The notes under the pieces were generated by a model. It worked only from the letters and a program-made list of their open reading frames with translations. It had not been told where the DNA came from and searched no databases. Position numbers and translations under genes: made by a program. From Arctopsyche grandis (Eukaryota > Arthropoda > Insecta > Trichoptera > Hydropsychidae), in assembly GCF_051622035.1 (NCBI RefSeq), contig NC_135355.1, forward strand, positions 1,922,001 through 1,986,000: a stretch of DNA of 64,000 nt, written 5' to 3'. The stretch's first letter is position 1, and each line of letters begins with the position of its first letter. Below, in pieces: positions 37,865 to 48,128 of this stretch.

Positions 37865-38081
37865 TTCGCTCAATTCACGAACTGAACAATGAATTCCTTC
37901 ATATTTTATGAAATCGGCAGATACTTTTGACAATGTTACGAAGAAAGCAACAGGTTTGCACTGTCGTTCGAAAAAAGCAACAAGCAATTTCATGAATTTA
38001 GTGTAACATATACACATAAATATATTCAATATATTCGAAAAAAGGTTCGTACAGCTCTTATATACTAAAATATTTCCTATA
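37865..38081 (-). repeat. Repeat-derived MTFP1 C-terminal codons and 3' flank
   Basis: On the minus strand the DNA from 38081 begins TATAGGAAATATTTTAGTA. It then carries TTCGAATATATTGAATATA and the 'attcatgaaattgcttgttgc' type block, in the same order as each ~240-bp unit of the array at 25879-26775. The first 19 bases encode YRKYFS at the MTFP1 C-terminus. Either a repeat landed at the end of the gene and supplied the stop codon, or the repeat picked up the gene's tail. The match stops upstream of the YRK codons. Confidence 0.75.
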
Positions 38082-38232
38082 AGTGAGGTCCATCAGCTTA
38101 TGGACGGCCGTATCTATGGGGTGTATAATAACGGGAATGGATAAGAGTCCGACAGCCGTCGCCACAAGTTTCAACTGCTTTCCGGGTAACTTTGTCCCTT
38201 TGTCTAAAGCGTATCGTGTTCCAGCGCATAAC
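38058..38232 (-). CDS. MTFP1: MTFP1 terminal coding exon 4
   Basis: Acceptor GATTTTAG. Completes Arg92 and encodes residues 93-149 with VGLLSIPVIIHPID, then stops at 38060-38058. The preceding intron is only 70 bases. The final residues YRKYFS are encoded by DNA also present in the tandem array at 25.9-26.8 kb. Confidence 0.92.
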
Positions 38233-40245
38233 CTAAAATCAAACGATCAACTTAACATAAAACAAATCACAATCATATTTCAAAAGCAAGTCGAATGTGC
38301 ACCGATTTATGGTAAATCCAGGTATTATAACCGATGCAAACATCTGCCAAAGCAATGTATCCCCGGCAGCAATAAGCATCTTACAATTCGAATTAGTCGA
38401 CTGAAAATATACATTATAACATAATTTAACAAAAAAATTATATAAACAACACTTAGTATTCTAAGCATGTATGCTTCGAATGAAAAGGTCAAACTTTGTG
38501 TTAATGTTTATTATATATAGTGTATATAAAAATTGGACCTTTTCAGTCGAAACTTTCTGTATTGTTACAATTTGAAACAGATTAATACATTTTTTGCTTT
38601 GATGGCTTTGTCAACAGTGTCTGCTAATACATATGTACAGGCAACGCCATAGCTGAGGTGAACGTAGCGGTCTTTGACTATTTTTCTGAAGGCCTCGCCG
38701 ACCTCATTTGCGTATCCTGTAAATAGAAAAAAAGGGATAAATGGATCTCTTCAGCGATGAGTACATCAAGAAGGATGAAGGGTAATTATTATTTATTAAT
38801 ATTTTTAATTATTTATATACTATGTACATACATTAGATAATCTATCAAACAATGTAATCAGATTTTGATCCACTTTGAACCAATTTTTTTTTTTAATTTC
38901 GCACACATATCAACTTCCAATGATAATACAATCGTAAACAATAGTTAATATAAGCTACATGTGTTAGACATGCGTAGAACATGTTGACTTGGTCACATTA
39001 TCAAAAACTTCAGTGATAACTGTATTAAAGTGGGTCATAAATTGAGTATAGGAATAATTTAACAGCATATTTTATAGTTCGGGAAAATTTTCAATGAGAA
39101 ATATTGTATGACTTAACTTTATTGTAGCACACTTTAGACATTTATGATGGAAAAGTGAGTGTTTATACACATCAAGAATGTTTCTGTTAGAAATCATAGT
39201 TTAAATAATGAGCTTTTAATTGGAAAACTTAAATGAATCAGTACTGGATTTGCATATTACACAAAAAATTAATCTTAGACGTTCATGGTGAAAGATGACG
39301 GTTCATAGAAGGCATAAAAGATTATATTATTCATTGATTATTAATTATTTGGCCGCAACTTTGGGCGACAAGTCTGTAGCGCGGCTGTCTTCCATAGAAT
39401 TTCTGAACTTTGCACGGGATTTTGAGGCTTATATGCGCCTATTTCAATTGTTTTAAGGTTCAAAATTGGTTGAATATATTACTGAGAGTTGAATGCCATC
39501 TATTCAATTTGATTAAAATTCATATATACCAGTCAAAATTAGTTTTTTGTGGAACCATACTGAAACCTCGTTTATGTGACGTCACGTCTTCATACAATTA
39601 TGAAGAATGATTATTTGACAATTAATCCAAAACTACGTGATATATTATGTATTTTATTGTTTAAAATAATACTTTATGTGTTAATTAACATATCTGGTTA
39701 CTTGAGTAAATATTAAAATCTGTATTTAAGGTCGAAAACTGGATTGCCAAATTCGCGAAAAAGGTGCCGCGTACAAGGCTTGTTCGCTATATTTATTGCC
39801 ACGGGCAAAGGGTTAATTGTGGAAAACTTAAATAAATCAGTACTGGATTTGCATATTACACAAAAATTTAATCTTATACGGTCATATTGAAAGGCGAGGG
39901 TTCATAGAAGGCTTAAAAGATTATATTATTCATTGATTATTAAGAAATTTTTAATAATTCAATGTTGATTTCATAACTCGAAATTTAGTGCATTCGATGA
40001 GAATATATGAGATACATTTTTGTCAGTATTTGATGCGTATACAACTGGTGTAGAAAGTTGCTTGAGCAAGGTTATGCAATGTGTTTGAAGGTTATGTATG
40101 GCATATTTTCAACTTTGTAAACTGGATTGTAAAATACATGAAAGAAGTTCAGCAGAATTTAATGGGATTCTAATAAGAATTTAAGCCGATACGAACCTAA
40201 ATATCTTGCTGGAGGATCCCTGAAAAAGTCACCGCCGTCCGTCAT
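38058..40245 (-). CDS. MTFP1: MTFP1 (MTP18): mitochondrial fission process protein 1, four coding exons
   Basis: Exons on the minus strand are 40245-40197, 38716-38589, 38400-38303 and 38232-38058. They join in phase through GT-AG introns to give 149 residues and a TAA stop, close to the 166 residues of the human protein. Family hallmarks seen are GYANEVGEAFR (residues 17-27), LSYGVACTYVLAD (37-49), DTLLWQMFASV (73-83), IPGFTINR (85-92) and IPVIIHPID (124-132). Three hydrophobic stretches lie near 34-51, 73-90 and 112-130. In the known family this is an inner mitochondrial membrane protein that promotes DRP1-dependent fission. The start is the only ATG in frame upstream of the conserved RYLG motif, and an initiator-like TCAGTG lies 23 bases upstream. 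The last six codons plus the 3' flank match a repeat found elsewhere in the window (see 37865-38081). Identification comes from recognised motifs, not a database search. Confidence 0.94.
38303..38400 (-). CDS. MTFP1: MTFP1 coding exon 3
   Basis: Acceptor TTTTCAG, donor CG|GTGCAC. Encodes residues 60-91 with the signature IPGFTIN. The first residues (STNSNCK) form the variable loop of the family. Confidence 0.93.
38589..38716 (-). CDS. MTFP1: MTFP1 coding exon 2
   Basis: Acceptor TTTACAG, donor GTATTA. Completes Gly17 and encodes residues 18-59, including the first membrane segment and the conserved VLADTVDK stretch. Confidence 0.94.
38717..40196 (-). other. MTFP1 intron 1 with an internal direct duplication
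   Basis: Two ~125-base blocks, 39221-39345 and 39820-39944, are near-identical direct repeats about 600 bases apart. They start at 'ggaaaacttaaat' and end at 'cattgattatta'. The rest of the intron is AT-rich, with no recognised element. Confidence 0.7.
40197..40245 (-). CDS. MTFP1: MTFP1 coding exon 1
   Basis: Encodes MTDGGDFFRDPPARYL plus the first base of the glycine codon that opens the conserved GYANEVGEAF block. The donor is G|GTTCGT, and phase 1 matches exon 2. The acidic start followed by FRDxxxRYLG is the normal N-terminus of the family. Confidence 0.92.
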
Positions 40246-40264
40246 ATCGTCCAGCTGTCAAAAC

Positions 40265-40270
40265 ACTGAC
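40265..40270 (-). promoter_or_regulatory. Initiator-like motif upstream of MTFP1
   Basis: On the minus strand TCAGTG sits 23 bases before the MTFP1 start codon and fits the insect initiator TCAKTY except at the last base. No TATA box is seen 25-35 bases further upstream, so a TATA-less housekeeping promoter with a very short leader is inferred. Confidence 0.4.
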
Positions 40271-40997
40271 TGTTGAAATGCGGCCAAAATAAACGACTAG
40301 TCGGCCATTAAGATTTTTTATTTTTCAATATTTTTTCACTATAAAAACGATTTATTTATCACTATAAAAACACGTTGGCGTCCATTTATCACAATGCTGT
40401 TACTTTTTGATTAGTTCATAACTCTTCGTGGCCATGATGTCACTTAGAAGCTATTGCCATCGCAATAATTATTATATTTATGTACATATATTCATAAACT
40501 AATTCATTACCGAAGAACATGTCGCATTCTCCGGAGGAATGTAACAAAAATCGAACATAATCCAAGAAATACATACATTAAGACTATTATTAAACTTTTT
40601 GACTGAAAATATTGTTTATCATAAGGTTCGTTCGTGAATTACATCAAATCCTATAAGAAAAAGGGAGACTATCAGATTATTATTCTGAAATCGACACATA
40701 TAATATATGAAAACCGGAAATAAAATTGGATCTAAGTGTAATTTCAAAATTTCGAGATACGCATTGCATTGTACCACAATTGTATGAGCAATACAAACTT
40801 GCTTTTGATATACATACACTATTAAAAATCGGTTTTGAGGACTATATTTTAAAAATTTTCGCTGGCATATATTATAGAATTATTTCTGGCATAAAACTGA
40901 TTTTGGAGTTTTTGGTACTTAGGTACCTTTTTATTTCCGGTATTCATATGTATGTAATTATTTCCCTTTAACTAGTGAAGTGGGGTATCTTCTCTAT

Positions 40998-41200
40998 GGT
41001 TCGGTGATTATTTCGCAAATAGCGATCTCTCGCAAGTCACTAAAATTTCGATCACGGAACATCTGGCACCCAAAAACTCCATCAAGCGAAAGCCACCTAC
41101 GGTAAATATTTTACTAACGAGAACTCGAGTGCCAGATGTTCCTTGATCGAGAATTTAGTGACTTGCGCGAGATCGCTTTTTGCGGAATAATCCGTTTACC
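40998..41200. mobile_element. Foldback MITE, GGTTCGGTGATTA family
   Basis: 203 bases, inverted arms (GGTTCGGTGATTATTTCGCA / TGCGGAATAATCCGTTTACC) extending inward past 'acatctggca'. Exact 9-bp duplication CTTCTCTAT at 40989 and 41201. Confidence 0.88.
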
Positions 41201-41209
41201 CTTCTCTAT

Positions 41210-41676
41210 TCGTAGAAATATATGCAAATACACACATATTTAATCTCAGTGGTCTTTTCATTTGGTGAAATCTAAATCTCGATTCGTATTAATCAAATTC
41301 TCATTGGTCAGAACATCTTTTATAAACAATAAAATATTTTTCTGTATTTAAATAGCCGTGAAATAAAATATATTTCAATCAACAGTATTAAGTCCCCTTA
41401 TCACATGTTTATGATACGGCAACAAATTTCTGATCATTCTAATCACGAATGGTATAACTGCCAAATTATGACAATTAACGATTTCACAACGATATCAATT
41501 AACTGCATTAAGCTAATAAATAATATCACTAGTAATGCTTTAACGTATCACTTGGTGGAATCCCCCCCCCCCCCCATTTACCCCACTGGCATTTCAAATC
41601 CCATTTAAATTTGTTTTCCATTTAAAGATACCCACATAGACTACAAGACCTGAAATATTCAATGAACACTGAATTA
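41210..41676. other. No gene seen
   Basis: AT-rich; C13 homopolymer near 41562. Confidence 0.5.
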
Positions 41677-42089
41677 TCTATATATATAAAATTGAATGTC
41701 TGTGTATGTGTCTCGTATAGGCTCCTAAACCACTGAACCGATTACGACGGAACTTCCAGGATTTATTGTATGCATTTCCGGGAAGATTACTGTGAGAAAA
41801 ACTTCTTAATAATAATATTCATAATTACGATTTTACTGACGCGAAAGTAAAGCTATCCCGCCTTCAACGCATCACGCAATTGCACCACGCCTACCTCGCA
41901 CTCGAATGTACTGATCATTCAGGGCTGTACCATAAACACACAGCGAATGGCCCACGTCAGCAAATATATCGATACCTACATATATATAAAATTGAATGGC
42001 TGTAGAACGGGAACGGGAACGGGAACGAGAAGGGGAACGGGAATTGCACACGTTATTGTGACATTGCAACGCATGCCGGGTTCAGCTAG
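41677..42089 (+). mobile_element. Helitron, non-autonomous
   Basis: Begins TCTATATATATAAAATTG after an A and ends CATGCCGGGTTCAGCTAG before a T: the 5' TC / 3' CTAG ends and A-T target of insect Helitrons. A second 5'-end-like segment starts near 41976. A hexamer run (GGGAAC)n lies at 42006-42040. No Rep-helicase is present. Confidence 0.8.
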
Positions 42090-43158
42090 TTAGATATAAT
42101 TTGCTTGTTTTGCCAATTAGTTCAACAAATAATTCATCCGATATTTAAAACAATGATTTAGCAAACCAACACAAACTTTCTGTAATGGTCGAAATGTTTG
42201 CAATTATTACCATAATTTTTCAGTTAGTTCATGGTAGCCCGTTGCGGATGTCCACTTCCAAGTAAGTGTATGAATGGAGGGAGTGTGTCGTCTATCTCAT
42301 CCCCTCTACATTCACCTTTCCCCACCCTAAACATTTAATGACGTATTTCAGTAAATTCCAAGCAAACCACCACGAAAGCCGGGACGTGCAAAATACACAG
42401 CTTTGAGTGTATTTTGAAAAGTGTTATATCGTTCGGTTTTTCGCGCGGAAAATCGTCCGGGAAAACTATTAGACCGTGATTCATTTGGCGCTCGGTGAAC
42501 GACATCGATTTTCAGCATGACGTTGCACTTACAATACACTCTATCGCTATCGGAATTCTAAACTGCCATAACTGCAGAATGTACATATTGCGAATGATAA
42601 GAGCTGTCGTTTTTTTTTTCATTGATAACATTCAATCTAGTATGTAATTATTTACAACCAAAAATACAAATTACGTATATACACATAAGTCACTACTCAT
42701 ACAAAATCTACTAGAAATAATATATACTCATTATTAATATGTGCTGAACATTTACAATCCGTTAATTTTATTTATTTCATAATATGAATACAGTCGAGCC
42801 AAGTTTTTTTTACTTTCCATGAATTGTATCCATCATATTAGAAAAATGTTTGCAATTTATTTAGTTGTTGATATTTCAAATGTATATTTAGAATAAACTT
42901 TAATAACAGGATGGTAATAGTTTCGTATTTTTTACCCAAGCCATACTTCGACGAAGTCATTAAACCAGTAGAAATAGGAAGTCGTCCCATGAAACGTTTG
43001 GCAAAAAAAAATGATCAATGCATGCAATGCTTTGGTTTGAGCGTATCTTTTGACGTTAATATCTGTTTTTACAAGGCTTTTATGACTTATGTATCTTGTC
43101 ACTTTAAATATTCATTATAATTAAATTAGAAAAAATTTTTTTCTTGGAAACTAACCGC
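42090..43158. other. No confident gene; possible exon at 42911
   Basis: A CpG-richer unique segment at 42235-42560 may be regulatory. At 42911 a frame following an AG (AATAACAG|G) contains YFDEVIKPVEIGSRPMKRLA, which looks coding, but I cannot assign a family and the donor is unclear. Confidence 0.3.
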
Positions 43159-43162
43159 TTAA

Positions 43163-43649
43163 GAGGGCTGTACACCCGAAACCTTAATTTTATTACCGTT
43201 CCTTTCTTCGATATATATATTGAGTGTATGTATATATTGAGTGAATGCGACAGTTGCGCTTTGACCAGATAAAACGTTGTTTAAATTGACTAAATCGAGG
43301 GTTCATATTCTACTATTTTCTCCTCCAAAACTGGACCAATTTTTAAAAAAATTTCATCATCGGTATGAGAAAGATATTTTATGTGCATCTATTGGCGTAT
43401 TTTTTTAAAAATCGACCGTTAAATAACCACGCTAGACTCTTTTCGTGGGTGTAAAAAAGAGACGATTTTATAGATGTTTGGCGGCTCCTAGCTCCTATAA
43501 AAAATAATTCGTTAAAAAAAATAAAACGATAGATGCACTCCAATGGTGGATATCCATAGCATATTAAAAAATAATTTCTCTAGTGCCATAATTGAGGTAG
43601 GGAGAAGTATAGTACGTTTGTATGGACAAGGCCCTGCTGTCCAGCCCTC
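43163..43649. mobile_element. TTAA-flanked MITE (piggyBac-like site), copy 1
   Basis: 487 bases with inverted ends GAGGGCTG / CAGCCCTC, directly flanked by TTAA at 43159-43162 and 43650-43653. Same family as 58499, opposite orientation. Confidence 0.8.
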
Positions 43650-43880
43650 TTAATTCTGACCCAAAAAATCTAATAAAATGATCGGTCTTTACTTTGAAAA
43701 AACTTGAACTTAAATTATCCGATTCAACTCCCCAGCACAGCCCAGCATAGACCGGCAACTGCACGTAAACAGCAGTACGAAAAGTATTCTTTGAAAAATT
43801 CTACATACATATATGGACACATTCATATGTTCCGTAATAGTACGTTGCGTAGACAGCAGTAGCCGACAAAATCTATTCAT

Positions 43881-44325
43881 AGCAGCAGCATAGATCAATG
43901 ATTGGTAAGTAATGTTTTCAACTGTGTGGTCACGGGTTCAATCCCTGGCTGTACTGCTGGCCAGACCTTGGATATATGACTCCAAGGTTGATCATTTCCT
44001 ATCAGAGTTCGCCATTTTTTTTTTATTTCATTGAAACAGTTCCAACAAATTGACAACCCTGTCGTATTTCTTGCAAAAATTATAATTAACAGCATCTCAA
44101 ATTCGCCGATTTATAAAATGCTGCAAATTCGTCAAGATATGTCTCGCAAATTATAAGCTTTTCAGCATCTCGATGCTGCAAAAATGCAAATTTATCAAAA
44201 AAAGTTGTCACAATTTATCCATAGATGTCTCTATTATATTCTGTAAAATTATTCAATAATTTTTTATCGATGTTTGTATTTGGCCAGGAACATACATTGG
44301 GATTTAACTGTTAGGTCTTCCTGGT
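43881..44325 (+). mobile_element. Full-length SINE copy
   Basis: Head at 43881 (agcagcatagatcaatgat, B box GGTTCAATCCC), body, and 3' hairpin 44282-44325 with a mutated left arm. Confidence 0.85.
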
Positions 44326-44346
44326 ATATATATACATATATGCATA

Positions 44347-44696
44347 ACCAGCAGCGTGCACTAGTGGTTAGCATATTATTCCGATTCCCACTAGTAGCTG
44401 TTGGCCAGACCTTGGTTTGTGACTCCAGGTCGATCGTTTCCTTTCAGAGTTTGGCAATTTTTATAATTTTCATTGAAACGGTTCCTGTAAATTGGCATCT
44501 CCTTTCCAATATCTCTTGTAAATCTCAAGTTATTCAGCGTCTCGAGACTCGTCAATTTCTATAATATAATGCTGCAAAAATTTCTCCATATATGTCACTA
44601 TGGATGATGTTTGTATGAATTCGCATTGTATAAAAATGCTTGTATTAATTGTATTATATCTGTATTAGTACACTCGTCGCTTTGGAGTGATCTGTT
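44347..44696 (+). mobile_element. SINE copy, variant tail
   Basis: Starts 'accagcagcgtgcactagtg' and ends with the same non-hairpin tail as 6831-7200. Confidence 0.7.
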
Positions 44697-46149
44697 AAGG
44701 CGAGTGTACACGTTCGATTGAAATGTAATAAAATAAAATATCATACAGCAGTACATGTCACACCGAAACGCATAAATTACGCACGACGTGACGTCATAGC
44801 AGCGAGTGCACGCGTACTAACGAAAATGCGCATGCGCATATGAATATTTTCGGAAACGTCATATTGACTCGACGATACGATGCACGCGATATTGCACCAT
44901 ATCGTTGCACTCTTTAGTGTATGTGTAGACCGATTTTGCCTTGCACTCGGCCAAAACTTGTCTGAATGTGCGCTGCTGTACAGAATGAATAGACGTAGTC
45001 TTTTTCGTGCACTGCTGTGCTGGACCTTTAACTAGACTTTAATGGATCTGAAATACCTTAGAGTTTTCAATATCTACTATGTCGCTATTTTATTCCAACC
45101 CTGTTAATACATTATAAAAGCATTTATTCAAATAATATTCTTCGTGAAAACACTTAACTTTCATACGTCCTCAGTCGTAGTGTGAAAACATTTCGTATTC
45201 ATGTTTTAAACCGCGACAAATCAAACGACGAACCAATTATGTATTATTGTTTCAGCGAATTGAGCGGAACGTTTCAACCAATATTTTTTTTTCTTAGCTT
45301 CCTTGTAAGTGTTGGGTCTTTTTTAAATTCAATTCAAATACATACATATGTACATATAAACTTGAAACGACTTGAACTATCTTCAGACGTGCCTCTTTGT
45401 TGGCACTTCTACAAAAATATCTCCATCATAATAACATTCATACGCATCTCGCGTCATTATGACGTAGAGACTATCGTATTTTGACCGTTAAACAAGAAAC
45501 GCACACTTTTTACCATTTTCTCTATATAATTGTAAATATTTACATATTTTCTGCCACATTGATAAGAGCCTTGATTCGTTGTATGTCCAGCGGCAGGGCC
45601 GCATTTACCAATTAGACCATATAGGCCACGGTGATATACTAGCTTCTGAAAAGGTTACAGCATAAAAAAGTAACCATTCTTTGCAAATAGTACAATCTTT
45701 AAACTTCGTTCGGATGATGACATGTGTCGCAAAAAAGCGTCGCGATGTCTCTGAACCGTTTGCCAATTAACGATGACGCCGCTGTGCAAATAGTTTTTAT
45801 TTTTCCATCTGTCAATTGCATTTAATTGGCTATTGTAAAACCTGAACACACTTGTGTTGAATGTTGTAGGTGAACGTGAGGTTATCGCTAATCTTGCACA
45901 CTTCCTTCCGCGACGATTTCCTTGGCCGTGACATGACTTGAGGGACCTTGAACATGAAACTGCATGAATAATGCGATTTTAATCCATTTTTGGTGTCAAT
46001 GTGCATAACATTTTATAGGAAGTACATACATATGATGATATAAATATATATTTATGGAGTATACAAGTACTGTCACTACGTGCAAGTATGAAGGCAAGCC
46101 AGATCTTAATCGTTTAACTTGTTTAGTACTTGAAGTGTCTACTCGCTTA
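44697..46149. other. No gene seen
   Basis: 44697-45050 has CpG-rich MITE-like sequence with TGACGTCA near 44791 and a palindromic GCGCATGCGCATATG. The remainder is unassigned. Confidence 0.45.
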
Positions 46150-46440
46150 AGTCGCGCCCCCCACCACTGAAGTGACCTCTTATCTTGCCTCTTATCCAAT
46201 CGTTTTCATACTTTGCCATATTGCTAATTTTGGTCATCAATATAAGTAAATGGATACTCCGCCATAACGATGGTGCAAAAATATCGTGTAAGACGCGTTT
46301 TAAATCTGCCCGGCGAGATAGTCGTTGACGTCTATCCACAGTTTTTTTATTAGTTTTAAACATAGATGGCGGTAGCAAAATAAAGTAATGGTATTTTTAT
46401 TCAAAATAATAATTTTATATACAAATTATGCTTATGACCG
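46150..46440 (-). repeat. Dispersed repeat X, reverse copy
   Basis: Same block order as 49215-49535, a few percent diverged. The micro-ORF reads through its stop into the repeat body. Confidence 0.75.
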
Positions 46441-47219
46441 ACGGGTCGATTGCAAATATCTTAAATAAAAAAAAATAAAAAAATAAAAAAAATATATATA
46501 CAAATTATAGAAGATATACTTTTTTTATAATAATAATTTATTCATTCTTAAAATACTATTTTTTAGAAACGATTGATCTTTGACAACTTAACTTGACGTA
46601 TACAAGTTTAACTTTGACCTCAACTTTCAGTATCACTTACATGCTAATTTGAATTGACTCTCTTTTATACATAGGTGTATTGCGTCGTTTCTCACTTATG
46701 ATTCATTTATTCTATATCCAATACTAAATTGAGTAACAGAAACAAAATTTTCATCATTTTTGTCGTTATACAGTGAATTTGCTAATGTGAAATGTAATTG
46801 GGTGACGAAATTTGGTGTTTCTAAACTGAAAAACTAAGTTTTGAATATGTTCGTCATACAAATGCACAGTTTACAACATATATTACTATATATGTACATA
46901 TATATCTCATGGTATACTATCCATGGTACCCTAATTTAGACCGCAGATGGGTTTTAAAAACAGTCCAGAATCGAAATCGAAGAACTCCCATATAAAAACA
47001 GCAAGCATTATTAGTCTTTGCGCCGAATTATTTACCCCTAATCGATACTATCTGTACATATCCAAACAAGGGTTTCTTATTTCTCAGATGTATTCAATTT
47101 CCGGAACTTGGGACGCAGCTAGGGATCGTTCTCGGGATTCCTGGGAACGATACAGGTTCTTCATATTTTGCGTATTCCTCAACAATTAATTAAAAGTCGA
47201 GTTAATTCAGGGCACGGCA
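46441..47219. other. No gene seen
   Basis: A-rich stretch at 46465-46500, then unassigned AT-rich DNA. Confidence 0.5.
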
Positions 47220-47228
47220 ATACTATTG

Positions 47229-47570
47229 CGATGCGGTGCAAACGATCGACAAGCGCCAGACAGACTGAACCACAGTACCTTATGCGTGCGCACTGCTCGC
47301 ACTTACACTAAGCGATATCTACCCGAAGTCCGACATACCTACCCTATATACGTTCTGTGCTCTGATACTTTAGTTCCGAATTTTGCCTTATTAAACTCGC
47401 CAGAAAGATCCAACTTAATTTTAATAATTGCATCTGTGCACATCGAAAGGTTACTCGTCATCTGATGTGTAATCTATCATTCGTGAAGTCGACAATTGCG
47501 TTTAAAGCAGCCATCCAGTTAATCTGTGGTTCAGTCTGTCTAGCGCTTGTCGATCGTTTGCACCAAACCC
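47229..47570. mobile_element. MULE-like MITE, copy 2
   Basis: 342 bases, exact 9-bp duplication ATACTATTG at 47220-47228 and 47571-47579. Confidence 0.85.
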
Positions 47571-47589
47571 ATACTATTGGCATCGCAAA

Positions 47590-47735
47590 TAGTAGCCAAT
47601 CACAGGAATGGACAAGGAACGGGTCGACCGAGCCTCCCTTTTAACCTAGCGGTCTTCGTCCTGTCGAGAATTCCGACTTTTACCGGGAATTGCATGCCTT
47701 ATTCTGGCATTGCAACTCATGCCAGGTTCAGCTAG
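47590..47735 (+). mobile_element. Helitron 3' end fragment
   Basis: Ends CATGCCAGGTTCAGCTAG before T, matching the Helitron at 42089. The 5' boundary is unclear and abuts the MULE-like MITE 47229-47570. Confidence 0.65.
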
Positions 47736-47833
47736 TTATCATATAAAAATTTAATACTGAAAACTCGCTATGCTACAAAATATACTCCAAGAACTTTGAC
47801 ACGTCTATTTCATATATACTAGGTACATATTAT

Positions 47834-48119
47834 GGTTCGGTGATTACTAGTCAAATGTGAACAAGTCACAGGAAAACCTGTCGCTCTAGATCGGTCACAC
47901 GTGATCATCCGTCACACTAAAACTGGTCACGAGAAAACTGGTCACACCGTAAAACTGGTCACACCCAAAAATCGGTCAATCAGTTTTCTCGTGACCGATT
48001 TTAGGGTGTGATCAGTTTTCTCGTGACCAGTTTTAGTGTGACGGATGATCACGTGTGACCGATCTAGAGCGACAGGTTTTCCTGTGACTGGTTCACATAT
48101 GACTAGTAGTCCGTTTACC
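47834..48119. mobile_element. Foldback MITE with iterated GGTCAC motifs
   Basis: 286 bases with the same outer ends as 40998 (GGTTCGGTGATTA ... CCGTTTACC) and a 9-bp duplication ACATATTAT on both sides. The interior differs: two ~100-base arms, nearly perfect inverted repeats, built from repeated AAACTGGTCACAC and ACTGGTCACGAGA units. Confidence 0.88.
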
Positions 48120-48128
48120 ACATATTAT

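Noticed and set aside
38083..38424. 113-codon plus-strand frame
   Set aside because: It is the antisense shadow of MTFP1 exons 3 and 4, which carry the conserved IPGFTINR and IIHPID motifs on the minus strand.
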